Source of the DNA: Tubulanus polymorphus
Taxonomy: Eukaryota > Nemertea > Palaeonemertea > Tubulaniformes > Tubulanidae
Direction: 5' to 3'
Length of the DNA: 64,000 nt
Assembly (NCBI RefSeq): GCF_964204645.1
Contig: NC_134030.1
Coordinates: 2,829,855 to 2,893,854 of the forward strand
Below the pieces are notes generated by a model, which searched no databases, was not told the origin of the DNA, and was given only the letters and a program-made list of their open reading frames with translations. Shown one piece after another: positions 1-13,600 of the stretch. Each line of letters opens with the position of its first letter. Position 1 is the stretch's first letter. Position numbers and translations under genes: made by a program.

Positions 1-3000
1 TCAACATCTTCTTGATGAATCGTAGTAAATGTTTTTGATTCATCGCTGATGACGCGTGAATGTGAGTATCCACCTGAAAGAACATCGCTATAGATACTAT
101 TGGTCCTCTAGTTTTATAGCTACTCTATACAGAAATCTTCTATTTGAGTAACACAGAACTAACACTGGCAACACTGAACTCTAATTGAGCTATCGACAAA
201 GATGATACTAAAACTACCGGTATATATCTCACAGATTTGGGGATAGTTTTCTAGATGCAGTAGACTCTGCTTTAGTCAGTCGTAGCTCGAGTGCTGTAGA
301 TATTTCACTAAGTTTGGAATCAGAGAACTGGGCGGTGTTGGGACTACTGTAAATATTTGACCAGATACTGAGTTCAGAAATAGGGAAATAGAGGACATTT
401 TTAAACTGAAGAAGGGTGGTAGAAACCACCTTCGAAATATTTCCAGTATTTCTAAATAAACCTTTTAAATTCATTAAATAATTGTGGGATTTTATACTCA
501 TTGTTTCATCACGGATAATTGTGATCTTACTGATACTGAGGTTTTTCGTGATAGATTTCGATAAAATACATCATCTTTAGCGGTGTGCCAAGTTAACCGG
601 CACCGATTAAGGCGGAGTCTACTGTACTTAAATCTAATCAATTACTATTCACCTTTCTGATATTGTAGAAGTCTCTGTGTGGAACCTCTTTCTGTGCTGC
701 TGATTCACGGAGCTCATTCAGTAATTGATGTAACTGAAACTTCGCTGACAGGTAACTTAATCTCCGATAGCAGAATGATTTCCTGTTGAGAAGAATAGAT
801 ACTAATTCTGAGTTTTCCTGATACAATTCATATAAAGGCACATTGAAAATCATGTATGTGGGGTCCATTGCCTATGAGTCTATGAGTACGTTGCTTTATA
901 GAGGCAAGGAATATGATGTAGTGAAGTTTTGCTACGTAGGATTTTCCCGATATTCAAGGACAATTCAGTCAGGAATTTCTCAAATTTAGCAGAGATATGA
1001 GGTCTTCAACAGGCCGGCCACTTTTATTTGCCTCGCTCTTTCCCTCGACTATTCCTTGACTTTTCTAAAGAAAAGAAAATTCCGTGACTCTTTCCTTGAT
1101 TTCCAGGTTAGTGCCCCCACCCTGATGGATATAGAGAAGTTTTCAAGGAACCCCGAGTCATCAGTCTAGAAAGAGAAATATTTCTGATTCGACTCACAGA
1201 GGACCGTCCGTTGTGAAAGCCAGCAGCAAATTCTGATCGATAATAAATGCGTTTCGATCGATGTACGGAAAATCGATCGGATCGTCTGCTGAGAGGGCAG
1301 CACCGTTCTCGTAAATACGATATATTCCATCTTTAATCTTCAGTTTGTAGCCGGCTGATTCCGGTAGATCGCAGTAGAACGGATCGTTCGTCGATGGAGC
1401 ATGTACTGGATGATCTGTAATCAAATATATTCAATCGTAATTACCACAAAAATCTTTTAATCGAATATTTTATCGCGCAAGTTTTTGCTTAATCAGCGAA
1501 AGCGTTAGTTTAGACAGCCGCATGCTTTCATCAGAGCGTAAAAAAAACAGTTTCAGAACATTATGAAAAATAACGTTTTTTTTGTTAGTTCATTAAAAAC
1601 AAAACGCTAATCGCTAGAAATAAAATGTGAGTTGCTGATGCTAGGTAGATGATTAAACAAGTTAACAAAGATATCCCGGGGCAGTTGCTCAAAAGTTTGT
1701 TAAAGCGACAATAATTACCAGAGTGACAATTTGAAAAGCGTTGTCACTATGGTGTTTTTTCACTTTCAAGCACTGGAACCCTAAAGTCACAGACAATATG
1801 TGTGTCACATCTAATATTTGTGATACATTACAAGTCACCATTATACAGGCTACGCAGCTGTCAATCCGCTGCCTGTAACCATCACTCTCAGACAACACTA
1901 TAACCGTATTTGATGGATGATTTTCTAATCCCAGCGAGGGCGAATCTAGGGTCTGATTTAGGGAATGGTGCACCCCCAAAATAGGGCATATTAAAAGGGC
2001 ACCCGAAAGGTTAGCTCAGAAAACATGAACAATATGAACATTTTTTGGAAATACTAAGAAGCTTATGAATTCAAGCTTTTTTAGGTATAATCTTAATTTT
2101 TCATTTTCCCATAAAATTTCAGGGTAACCTTTTTTACCTTTTTACAAGGAGATTGTGTGTACCCCTTGCACCCTGCCCTTGGATCCGCCCCTGACAGCCT
2201 ATATAGCTGGCCCAAGATGATCTGATTTTCCACGCTTGGTGATGAAATTTCAGTGGGATGGAAACAAGAGAAGCGGCTGTTAGTCGACAGTCATAGTGTA
2301 GGAGGGTACAGGCAGCAGATTGACTACTGCATTAGTGATGGTAATACATTGCAAATATCACGCCTTTCGCTTAATAGTTAAATACTGAATAACTGATATT
2401 CAAGTTGTTGAAACAGTTCACACCGTGGTGGAAGGAATACAACTAGTAATGAAGCAGTCCAGTCACCTAGTAATAGCAGCAATAGATTCCAACCCGATTC
2501 AACATCAGATCTAAATCCCGGCGAGGCATCTCGCGGTCGGGTATACACAATGTGTTACGGGGGAGAATAACTCTGTAATGTTTTGTGTGTTTTAAAATCA
2601 GCCTATCATCAATCAAATCTACCTCTGATGGATTGTTTTTCCAAGTCCGGAATTTTATCTTCAAAAAAACAACAACAACAAAAAGAAAATAACACAAAAA
2701 AGATAATATACGATGCAAGCAATAAAGGAAGCTGTTTGCTGTTTATTCACAGACAGCGCTCATATTGAATGTAGCTGCACATTAAGGTTTCAGCTTCATT
2801 TTCTAATGAAACGAAGATATCGTTTTCTGTTGAAACCAAAGTTAACCTTTAATGAGTAAAATCTTAGTAGACGCAGCATCCTCCCTTGGCAGAGATTCGA
2901 ACCTGATGTCATCGTGAGACTTTGCCACGGCACAAAACCCCGCCTGATCAGCCACAGCACACGTTCATGCGCAGCTTAGTTGTACAAAGACGTGGAGCGC

Positions 3001-6000
3001 CAATCCAGATTGCCTGGTTGGGTTTTGCACCGCGACAGAATCTTGTGATGCCATCAGGTTTGAATCCCTGCCGAGGGAGGATGTACACTACTATAGATGC
3101 TGTACGCATATAACTTTCTATATACCATTTTCTTAATGAACTAATTTGCTTAATAGACAATGAAATAAATCTATGTTCTAAGATCATGATTTTGTTCAAC
3201 ATCGATATGTGTCACTATTTGACCAGATTTGACCTCAATTTACATCAGGGACCAAAACGCCGCCCTTTCATTCTTGGACCACTCACCCTCGACACTTTTC
3301 TTCGCCGTGACGTCGTTATTCTCACCGGCTCCGCCGAGGTAACCTTCGTTTTCGAGACTTTGCAGAAATCTCGACGTCGTTTTCGGGAAAGACTGTAACG
3401 CTAACGTCATATACTTCTCACGGATTACGAGAGCTTTGATTAAATCTTCCGACGCTTCTTTAAGATCTTCGAGCGGTACCTTTAATTTCAATTAAATAAC
3501 ATCATTTAATTTCATACATTAAATGTAGGGTACACAAATTCCCTGACTTTCCCTGATTTCCAGGTAAGATGCTGCACCTGGTTTTCTTTTTGAAATATAT
3601 CATTAATGAATACAGATAGGGAAGGTCCACTGTGAACCTTGAGGTTCTCATAGAAAACCGGTAACATCTTGCAATTTGACATCTTAATGTTATATTTGAA
3701 TTATATTCAATGATTGAAACAGCTGCCGATACCTTCGCTCAGTGGTATCGACAACAAGTCGAAACGTTCAAATAAAGTCCCTCAATTGACAAAAAATCAT
3801 CCCTTATTTTCTAAAAGTTTCGCGATTTATTGACTTGTGCACAGGACAGTTGTGCATCATCTTGTATCGAAAAACTGTTTAAAATTTTCTCCAGACCCCG
3901 GCTTTGATTTGCACACCCCCGACCCCGAGGTCATATAGATCAGTCGCTGGTACACGTAGATACACGTACCCCACTGGCGTGTTCTCCACTGATACTGATA
4001 CGTTGAAAATTAGGTATCAATTCATCGTCTTCATCATCAAATTCCATCGAGGACGACACCCGCACTTCATCATTGTGTAACGACCTACAATCACATTAAC
4101 AATCGTCAATCAGCAGGAAAATATCTCTATAGAAAACATGCAACAACAAAACAACCTGGAGATACAAACATCAACTCAAATGATACAAAATACTGAAATC
4201 ACAGGGGCCTGACAACTTTATTTACTCCCAGTGGTATCCTAGGTACGACATATAATAACAGTACGGTACCAGTATCTAGGATACTGGGGCCGGTTGCATT
4301 GACTTAACAGTCTAAGACCAACTTAGTTCTATAACAACTTAAGACCAGTCTTAAGATTTAAGACCACTTTATTGGACTTAAGTCACGACTGTGCAACTGG
4401 CCTCTGGTCCTCCAAAATTGGTGTTAAATCTTAAGACTAGACTTCAGTTGTTAGATAAGCTATATAACTACGATCAATGCCATCAATGTGCACCTGATCT
4501 GCAGGGGGTTTATAGCTGTGTCAGACCCATGTGGCTGAAATAGCAAAATAAAGATACAGAGTTTCCTAACAATCCAGGGCCCAGTTGCACAGTTGTGACT
4601 TAAGTACAAAAGTAGTCTTAAATCTTAAGACTGGTCTTCAGTTGTTAGATTGGCTACAGAACTAAGTTGGTCTTAGACTGGTCTTAAGTTTAAGCCATGA
4701 CTATGCAACTGGCCCCCGGACCCAGTTCCACAGTTCAGAGTTCATTCATTGAAAGTGAACTAATTTCAACTCTGACTGTGAGACTGGATCCAATTCTAAG
4801 GTGGTGGCCCTGGGAAAGGGAGAGGGAACATCTTACAGTCAAACTCGCTTAAGTTGTCATAGCAAGGACGATCATTATGTCAATGACTTATCCAAATTGG
4901 GACTGAAAATAATGAAGACTTTACTGATGACGACTAAACCCGAGATTGACTGTAGTTGATGCAGAGTGAGTACTCACTTGTTACCGGTAAACGACGGACT
5001 GATACAAGAATAAAAAGGCAATAGAAGTAAACTGGAGGAGGAATCTCTGTGGAAATATCGCGGCATAATTCAACCACAGCCGTCAATGATAGTAGAATGT
5101 GTGAACGGAATGTGGAGTAATACATGTAATATACCGGTATCATCATATCTGATTACTAAACACAGGAAATATATACACGTAATATGAGCTTATTAATCAA
5201 CATACCAATAATCATAATCAACTAATCACCAAATAAGCAACTTTCAAATCAAAAGCAGTTAAATTTAACATGCGATATAGTCTGCGTATTCAATAGCCAT
5301 AAACTGGGGGAGGGGGGCAATCTGGCCCTAGTCAAACTAGCGCTGGATCAGGACCGAGACAAATTTGGTCCGCGTTTAATCAGAGAGCGCATTCACATGT
5401 AAATCACTCGCTCATTACAAAAATGCTATCAAAATGATGCTGCGGCAAGTGAGGTGAATCACTTCCACAACCAATAAGCGTCCTCACGGAATAATGTGAT
5501 GCATGCTAAAATTTGGCACAGGCATGGTGCCAAATTTTTGTTAGCTTAATAGTATTTCTATGAATTTGGCATGTTAGAAAAGCGACATAAACAAAAAACA
5601 CGCTACTTCTACTAGAAATAATGAAAAACAACTCGTTTAGACGAAGAAACTTGTAACATATTGCAGTGCATACCCTACGAGTGGTGACCCCTGGTGGGGA
5701 GGTAACATCTCACCAGACAGTGTACGCTTCCTAAAAACAAATCATAATTCTAAATCCCACGCGTTGTTACTCTACACATTTACGTGAAACTGACATTGAT
5801 AATATTTCTGAAAAGAATGCGACATTTGATTATACAATCTGAAAACGAATACAGGAACCTTCAACTTGAAAGCGTAAAATACCGACCGCCATATTGTTAT
5901 TCGCCATAGATTCATGACTGTCAAATTGAAGAAAAACCAACAATCCAAAGTAAAACTAAAAAAGCACTTTCGTGTTTATAGTTATAATTGATATCTTAGA

Positions 6001-9000
6001 AAATAAAAATTGTTTTTGAAAATGGCACATAACAATTGAAGCGATTTTTCAAAAATCTTCTTTAAAGTTTTACTTCATATAGAAGTTTTTTTCTTCTAAA
6101 AACTTGAGGTAGCCGCATTGATGTGACTGAGTTATAGACAAGACTAACACGGATTGTATTCGTTATACATTGAATAAAATATTCAATTTAAAAGCAGCTG
6201 ATTTAAATATCGAAGCGAGATAAGATAACGCAATCAGTCAATTATCTCCAAGTTTAAGCTCCAGCTAATTCTATAACATATATAGTATCTATAAGAGCTC
6301 GATAGGAAGGAGTCAGTTCCAGTGTGTCATATCAGAGATATCATTACACTGTCCGGCAGGTTTTGAACGTGTTCGTTTCAACCAGAAAACACTCTACCTA
6401 TTTCTACCTATTCTGGAATAGTAAGAAGCTAGTGAATTTGTAATCTGGAATCGGAATGCATTCAATCGAAACCTGCCTCATATCATGTCTTTCAACCGAA
6501 ATTGATAAATTTTCAATCTATTCGACCTCAAGACTTTGTGGAACCGACTCCGCTTGAGAACATTGAACATGCTAAATCCACATCAATCATGCATACTTTT
6601 TATAAATGATACTCTGGGGTATTAAACTATAAGGGAAGGGATGGGGAAAGTGAGGGTCGTGAATTTCAAATACAAATCATCGATTCAGTAATTGACCCAG
6701 CAGTTTTCTGATAAAGCAGACGCCTTTAACAAATAAAAACAAATATAAAAGTATAAAATAGTTCGGTAGCCGATTGATAAAACATAAACAGTCTATTTCA
6801 GTGGACAGTTCCTGAATCTTAGATAGACGAATGAATCTTAATCAGTTTCATCTCAAGAGTCTGGAAAACTGTCGAACTGAACACTCGGATATTAACAAAA
6901 AAATAGACAAAAATTACTGATATACGATAAATAGATATGGATAGACGATGACAACCAGCAGATATATAGAGTACATACTCATTAAAATTGAGCGTGCAGC
7001 TCATACGTGTCGGAGATGAGGATAATTCATTCGATAGCAATTCACTAAAATAAATTCATTCATAACACAATTATAGATTAAAACATCTCTTCTACTTAAG
7101 ACAGTAACAGGGACTAGAGGGACGGGGTGGACGGTTTCATTTAAAGGGCAGTTATTAGAAAAAATGGTAAATTCCGTAAAGCCAAAAAAGGCCCTTCACG
7201 AGACGGAATCCGCGCCATTATCCAAAGTCCGTTTGGACATTAGAGGCCCTCTTCTAAAGATATGGGAGGTCCATGCGCGTACATGGAAAGGTTGAGGTCT
7301 TTGGTAAATCAGACACCTGATCACTTAGCTTCATGTACCAAAAACAATTTTCGATCAATATCTATGAATTCAATTTACATAGGTACATGAAACTAGGATT
7401 ACAGGTTTATATTAATTAGAATGATTAGATTAGATTGTGATATGATATATTCCAACACCATGCATTAATAAACACGCCCCCACACCATATAGACCTATCA
7501 GCAAACCTTTGATTATAAACCCATTGATTGTACAGTATAACTTGCATTTAGGCAGAAATTCGGACTGGTCAAACGTAATTTCTAGGTCTGGAACAGTTCA
7601 TTTTCCTATAAAAAATCTCTCTCTAAGCTTGATTTTATAAATTGGATACTTGTTGGATAACTACTTCATCTCTAAAAGTATGAAAAAATGGAAACTACAT
7701 TAAAAACTCTATTGTTTCAAACGAAAAATACCTCAGACCTATGACAAGTATGACATAGGTAGACCTATGATCCGATGGCTAAAACTTTCTTGGTGCAGAG
7801 TTTGTTCAATTTGTATTTCTATTTCCTGTAAGTCGTTTTTTTTTAGTAAATATCCCTTAATCCGAATTATGCCGAATTAAGTCGGAATTTTTCTAAGACA
7901 GATGTATTTTGCCAGTAGGCCTACCAAATTTTCCAACTCGTGCAAGTTTTACCGTCTATTTTGAAGGTTTCTACCCGAAACACCACAGCCACGGGTTTAT
8001 TTCTATTAGAAATGATGTTTATGATTATATAATTAATAGGAGATGCCGCATTCGATAATTTCAGAAGAAAGTTAAAATTTCACCAAACCTTCGCGAAACA
8101 TCGGATGAATAAAAGTTAGTTTGTATAGGGCTAAAACAACAAAGAAAATCACAGAAGTCATCAGTGCCGTATTATCATTACTATTATATTAATATCATGA
8201 TTAATATCATTATCGAAAAAACAAAGCAGTTAATTTTCATCAAAACACATGTGAAATGATGAGTTTGTTGAGAGAACTAGCATATCTTAGACAAGGAGAA
8301 TTCATTAGCATTGTCTATTTAAACAGCATCCTCCCACGGCAGGGATTCGAACCTGATGGCATCGCTACACTCAGCCACGGCACGAACCCCTGCCACAGTA
8401 GACCGGGTGCGCAGGTACATGCGCAGCTTTGCCGCGCGAAAACTTGCGGCACCAATCAGATTGCTCGTTGTATAATCGTTGAGATCAATTTCACGGAAGA
8501 ACTTTAAATGGTAAAACCCGTGCTCAAATAAAATGGGATATCTGATTGGCTGATAATGACATCATCTAAGCTGCGCGTGTAGCTGCGCACTCTAGTGTGG
8601 CAGGGTTTCGTACCGTGGCAATCTCGATGCCATCAGGTTCGAATCCCTGCCGGGGGTGGATGTTTAAACAGAGGTACAATAGGAGACTAGATTATTTTCA
8701 TCGCTTTATTTATCACAGTGAGAAAAATCTAAAGTCGAGTAAAAAGCAATTTTGGTCGTTGAAAATTGAATCCAACACGATTAGAATATAAAAAAGCTTC
8801 GATGTATAGTGGTCTCAGAAAACTTTAGAATTTCCTGCGTTCAATTGTGAAAATTTGTTTTCATTGTTGTATAAATTTTTCATCAGGATTCTTACAGATC
8901 AGGGTTCCTGAACAAAAGTTCCCCAATAATCATCTCACTGATATTCACCTGACCATTGACCAAAACATTATCTGATTAAATCATAAGATCTCTGCAGCGG

Positions 9001-9390
9001 GGGCCGTTGAGAGTTTTTTTGCGACTCGTAAAAAGTCCAGAATTCCCTGATCTGTAAGATTCACGGATTAAATGCTTTTCTAAAACTCGTTATAAATGTA
9101 GCGTTCTTACTTTTTGCTGATTTGTCGTTGAATCTGATGTCGACAATGTTCGATCTCTTCGATCGGATATTGAGGCATGTAATACGGTTCGCTGATCTCG
9201 TTCTGTTGTTGAGTCGACGAACGCTTGCGGAAAATCTCCGTCATTTCTTCGCTCTCTTTCTCGTCCATCATCATTCGCTTCGGGAATTTTATTCTGGTCG
9301 TCGGTGATTTTAAACACGTCGGACTCGTCGTCGTCGTCATCAACGAGTAATGATTCGTTTGATCCTCGCCCGAATCGTCACGATGAATTC
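1..9390 (-). CDS. AMPD: AMP deaminase (AMPD2/3-like), 3' part off the window
   Basis: Deaminates AMP to IMP in cytosolic purine nucleotide interconversion. Minus-strand exons, 5' to 3' of the gene: 9390-9111, 7044-6979, 4084-3970, 3479-3287, 1414-1198, 782-653, 73-1. All junctions keep phase, giving about 357 residues. Recognisable AMPD blocks: [18 protein letters not shown] (first exon shown), [28 protein letters not shown], a K-D-G-x-x-x-x-Y core segment, [25 protein letters not shown], then [19 protein letters not shown] at the window edge. The DTHIHA pair of histidines belongs to the zinc site, so the catalytic barrel begins here and continues beyond base 1. Vertebrate enzymes have Cys where this one has Ala in SSAMNQ. 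The small 6979-7044 exon is supported only by phase on both sides and consensus splice sites. The true start codon was not found; 9390 is a possible acceptor boundary, and an ATG inside that exon is an alternative. Confidence 0.9.
2877..3083. repeat. Foldback element with T-arm-like inverted ends (short copy)
   Basis: The left end starts CATCCTCCC and includes GATTCGAACCTGATG; the right end is its reverse complement (CATCAGGTTTGAATC ... GGGAGGATG). Each arm is about 38 bp and contains a tRNA T-loop/B-box-like core. It lies in an AMPD intron. A longer relative is at 8321-8669. Confidence 0.75.
4286..4402. repeat. Palindromic MITE, family GGCCAGTTGCACAG (copy 1)
   Basis: The arms read inward as GGGGCCGGTTGCA and, at the other end, GTGCAACTGGCC. 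The interior consists of mirrored runs of TTAAGAC/GTCTTAA. Related copies lie at 4577-4716, 27323-27473, 46611-46738 and, degenerate, near 60280-60384. Located in an AMPD intron. Confidence 0.75.
4577..4716. repeat. Palindromic MITE, family GGCCAGTTGCACAG (copy 2)
   Basis: Begins GGGCCCAGTTGCACAGTTGTG, ends CTATGCAACTGGCCC, with TTAAGAC-type inverted repeats inside. It directly abuts a member of a second MITE family at 4718-4791. Confidence 0.75.
4718..4791. repeat. Palindromic MITE, family GGACCCAGTTCCACAG (short copy)
   Basis: Starts GGACCCAGTTCCACAG and ends CTGTGAGACTGGATC, with GAGTT/AACTC mirrored inside. A full-length relative is at 13551-13660 in a methionyl-tRNA synthetase intron. 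Confidence 0.6.
8321..8669. repeat. Foldback element with T-arm-like inverted ends (long copy)
   Basis: Left arm CATCCTCCCACGGCAGGGAT followed by TCGAACCTGATGGCATCG; the right arm (about 8625-8662) is its near-perfect reverse complement. TTTAAACA lies just outside both arms. Each arm contains the B-box core GGTTCGAATCC or its complement. It lies in the AMPD intron between the exons at 6979-7044 and 9111-9390. Confidence 0.8.
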
Positions 9391-10668
9391 CTACCGATAA
9401 TCGCAACAATGAAATTAGTTGTCAGTGGCGGATTCAAGGGGTCAAATCCACCATCGATTTACGAATTCCCTAAGTTTTCCCTGATTTTTCCATGTTATCA
9501 CAGAAAATTCCCTGGTTAAATCCCAAAGAATTTTCTAGATAAGAATGTTAGGCCTACAGTGTTGATAAAGAAACGCGCCGTCAATAACGCGTGCAAATTG
9601 CAGGTGTTTCGCAAAATTTATCAAATTCCTTCAATTTTTCCCTGATTTTTTTTCTAGATTTGTCTGATTATGCTGATTCTGTCAGACATGTCTTCAAAAA
9701 GACCGGAGTGACCATCACTACCTCCTGTATACTGCACATCCCACATAAGTCATAAGTCTAGATCGGTAAAAAGGCCTTATGCTACTGTAATTTTTTTCTT
9801 ATTTTTAATACCCTCAACCCACTAAGCGCGACGCAGGGCCTTATAAGTGGGTTCGATGTTTCTTTTTCCCAATGGGGGAGAGACCAGAGAAGAACCTCCG
9901 ACCAAGAAACTCTGTCGCCACCCGGGTTTGAACCCATAAACCCTGGATTGTCGGGAGACCAGTGACCGGCGGCTTAAACCACTCTGCCACTGCGCCTCTC
10001 ATAACACACACTGGTCCTCCTACAGCTCTACACTGAGTTAAAGTAGTGAAGAGAGGTGCGGATCTGCACTTTTACCGTACATCATATTTCCTACATGTTA
10101 TATAGGCAGTAATGCAGTACCGTATATGGTGCAATGATTGATTACAAAACAGTGTAATTTTTCTGATTAGTGATTAATTTAATAATAATAATGGAATGAC
10201 TTTATTCACACCTGCTGGAAGATGAACATTCTCAAAAGACGACGCATTTGTCTCTCTTGTTGACATGTTGTTGAAAGCTTACAAAAATGTCAGACAAAAA
10301 CTGTAACTATATTATACGGCGCACAAAACGAATACTTATTTTGACAGTTCGATAAATTAAACCCAACCCGGAAGTAAAATAGTGAAATCCGTATTCGTTG
10401 CAATCCGTTAGAACCAGGGATCTCATTGAATTGAATTGGTTAAATACCGGTGCAGACATCGTCAATCGAATCGATTGATGAAAAGCGATTGACGATTGAC
10501 GATTAGCGAATGACGATTGACGACATCGGCGCAGGTATTCGGTAGGTTAAACGCAGTCGGCTGCAGTCTGACACATACTCGATGCAATCCGCTCGAGTCT
10601 GAAATAAGCCGCAACGCGGAAGTCTTCCGTCAAGTTGTCGTCGATTTATCGCGGATTTTGCCGTCAAA
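9391..10668. other. Head-to-head interval between AMPD and methionyl-tRNA synthetase
   Basis: No coding exon is supported here. It holds a minus-strand SINE (9791-10034) and, at about 10455-10530, a cluster of GATTGACGA-type short repeats with an inverted partner just before the synthetase start. The remaining AMPD 5' exon(s) and both promoters probably lie here or nearby. Confidence 0.5.
9791..10034 (-). repeat. tRNA-derived SINE (minus copy)
   Basis: Reverse complement of the element at 16701-16928. On its own strand it has an A-box-like GTGG..GTGGTTTAAG segment, a B-box-like GGGTTCAAACCC, and a body ending near the A-rich tail. Both copies share the flanking GTGTAGAGCTGTAGGAGGAC head. Confidence 0.8.
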
Positions 10669-13600
10669 ATGATCATTTACAGCGATCAAAACAATATCTA
10701 CTCATTACCTGTATATATAGGAGTCAGTATCAGTGAGATAGCCGTCGATATTCGTGAAACAAAGCGAAACAGTGAGTAACATGTGGAACCATTCTCTTAG
10801 TCTGTGTGTATTCTGTTTAAATTATCTTCGTTTATCGTGTTTCATTTTCAGCGAACATTGTCCCGTATCTGCGTAAAGGCCAGTTACCAGTATTAGAGAT
10901 TAGTCAAAATGAATATGTGTTTTCAGTGAATGCTGCCATCAGGTAAGCTTAACTAGGCTAATGCTTAAATAGAGGCTGTAGACTGACTCAGAATAAGAGA
11001 GAGTGAGGGTGTGAACTCTATTTAATCCCATATTTATATTTCAGATACTTGTTAAAACAAGCAAATAAAGATTTCGATGATTTGCAAATTGATTCCTGGT
11101 TAGAATGGCAAGCCACAAAATTACAGGTAAAATAGTTACAACTATTTTAAAGCTGGTTTTGATTGGTGGTTTCTACTGATTCGGGATTTTTTCTGTCGCG
11201 TTTGTTTCGACCGCAATTTGCTCTACTTATTCCACATTAGCATAATCTGTTAACTGATAGAAGCGGCCGGTTGAGATTTTGTAATCTGGAAATGATAATG
11301 CGCATATTGAAATATGATAAAAGTGTCCAATTGTCAAGTTTGTTTTTATTCATTTGTTATTTTCAGCCTTGTGTCATTGCTTACCTGATTCAAGCGATCG
11401 GTCACGGAAAGAACGACTCGTCTTTAGAAACGAAAGTGAAATCGTGTTTGAAATACTTGGAAAAGTCATTAAAAGGCACTTGCTTGGTGAAGGTGTGTGT
11501 GATAATACTTTGATAAATTGAACGTGTTGTACTGTATATTCTAACTGATTTTATAGGAAATTATACAAGATTTATGTGTTTGTTGTTCCAGGACACATTA
11601 AGTGCTGCTGATATAGTTGTGTGGAGTTCTGTTTATCCATTATTCTGTGAGAAATCACCTTTTAAAGGTAAACACAAAATGTTTATATCCTAGAATACTT
11701 CTATTTGTAGATATAAATTAGAATCTCACAATTGATGAAAGTTTTTTCCATACACATTTTTCTAAATCTGAGATTGTTAGGGAAAATCCTGAAACTCTGT
11801 CAGAAAATAATAAGCAATATTGTGGTGTTTACACTTAGCCTTACACATATACTGTTCTCTTTATAAATGACAGGTGCTGCCAGTGAGTTTCCTAAAGTCG
11901 CTGCCTGGTTTTCGAGTCTTCATGGCCAGAAATCATTTCAGGACGCTGCATTACGTGTGACCGGTGAAGAGGGTCTTAAATCCTGCAAGGTAATTACGCG
12001 AGGCCTTACATTGCCTCAATTGTAAGATTTCATGAAGGTTATATAAGTAAAACAGGTCGGAAATATTTCCTTTAGCTGATATTTGATTTGACTAAATCTT
12101 TATAGTCATCTTCAGAATACTAAAGTTGCAAAAAAATTATGAGATATAAATCCTGAATAAAAAGATACTCGAAGGCCTTTTTCGATTAGAAGTTTTTCTC
12201 AAATGGAAATCGCCTAATTTCAGGAATTTTTGCTGGCCCAGCCCGTGCCTGTATTAAATGATGGTATAATACCGATAGCATCAAGTAAACCTTCCAACAA
12301 ATCAAACAAATCAGATTCGAAGACGAGCTCGTCAGCGACGCAACAACAGGATGTTCCGGCGTTACCTACAGTTACAGCTGAAGAGATAGAGAATGCTGAG
12401 AAAGCTTGGCTCGATGAGAAACTGCTGAAATCTCCTATCCAAGTCAAACATCCTAAGTATGAGTTATTGTAATGAGGTACCATCAATGCTGCTGTGGCAA
12501 GTGAGGATCCGTCAGGTTCGCTAGTGCGCTACGACATCCTCAGTAGAAAAATGGAACTTATGACTATTCGATGAGTTGTTTGCTGATATTTCATTTTGAA
12601 AGCCTGAAAATCAAAATTTCAGTGAAAATTAATCTTCACTGCAAATATTAATTTACCCAGTGTAGTGATGTGCACTGCTGGTACCTGAAAAATGGGTCGA
12701 GTCAGAGTCTCGATGCGATCTAGTTTGAATCTATGCGTATTTAACAGGTTCATATAGTAAACCTATGAATATTGATGTGATGTTTTTTTCTTATTCAGGA
12801 AACCAATGAAAGGTCAGAGGAATATATTGATAACTAGTGCCCTGCCGTATGTAAATAATGTTCCGCATTTAGGTAATATAATCGGTTGTGTTCTAAGCGG
12901 AGATGTTTTTTCGAGGTAATATATTTTCAAATTTCTTTTATTCTTGAATATAAAGAAACATTTAAAATTTGAAATCGAGTTATTATCATTTTCCGTGATT
13001 TGCTATTTTCAGATATTGTCGAATGCGTAATTATAACACGCTGTATATCAGCGGTACGGATGAATATGGAACTGCGACTGAAACGAAGGCCGTCGAGGAA
13101 GGTTTAACTCCGCAACAAATTTGCGATAAATACAACAAAATACACACGGAAATCTACGACTGGTTTAATTGTGATTTCGATCATTTCGGACGCACAACGA
13201 CCGAATGGCAAACCAAGTATGTGTTCATTCGGTATTGTCTTGATGTAAATTACCACTGTAAAGATTGAAAATAGAGTCTGAAATGTGTCATTGAGCTGAT
13301 GTTTTATTCAACATTTTGACTTTATCCTAATAGTCATCTTTGGGAATACTGAGTTAACACAAAATTATGGGATAAAGTTGCTAATTAAGCAAATAGAACC
13401 TAGGGGTGATATACAAACCAGTATGTTTCAAATTGTCTTCTTGTTACAGTTAACTCCATTTAACCTTAAGTTGATCATCTTGAATTAACTCTAACCGCCT
13501 TTGAATTTGCTTTGCACGTTTGAGAGAATTGATTGGTTCCATAGTCTCCTGGACCCAGTTCCACAGTTGTGAGTTAGAGTTAACTCTGAGGTTAAGTTAG

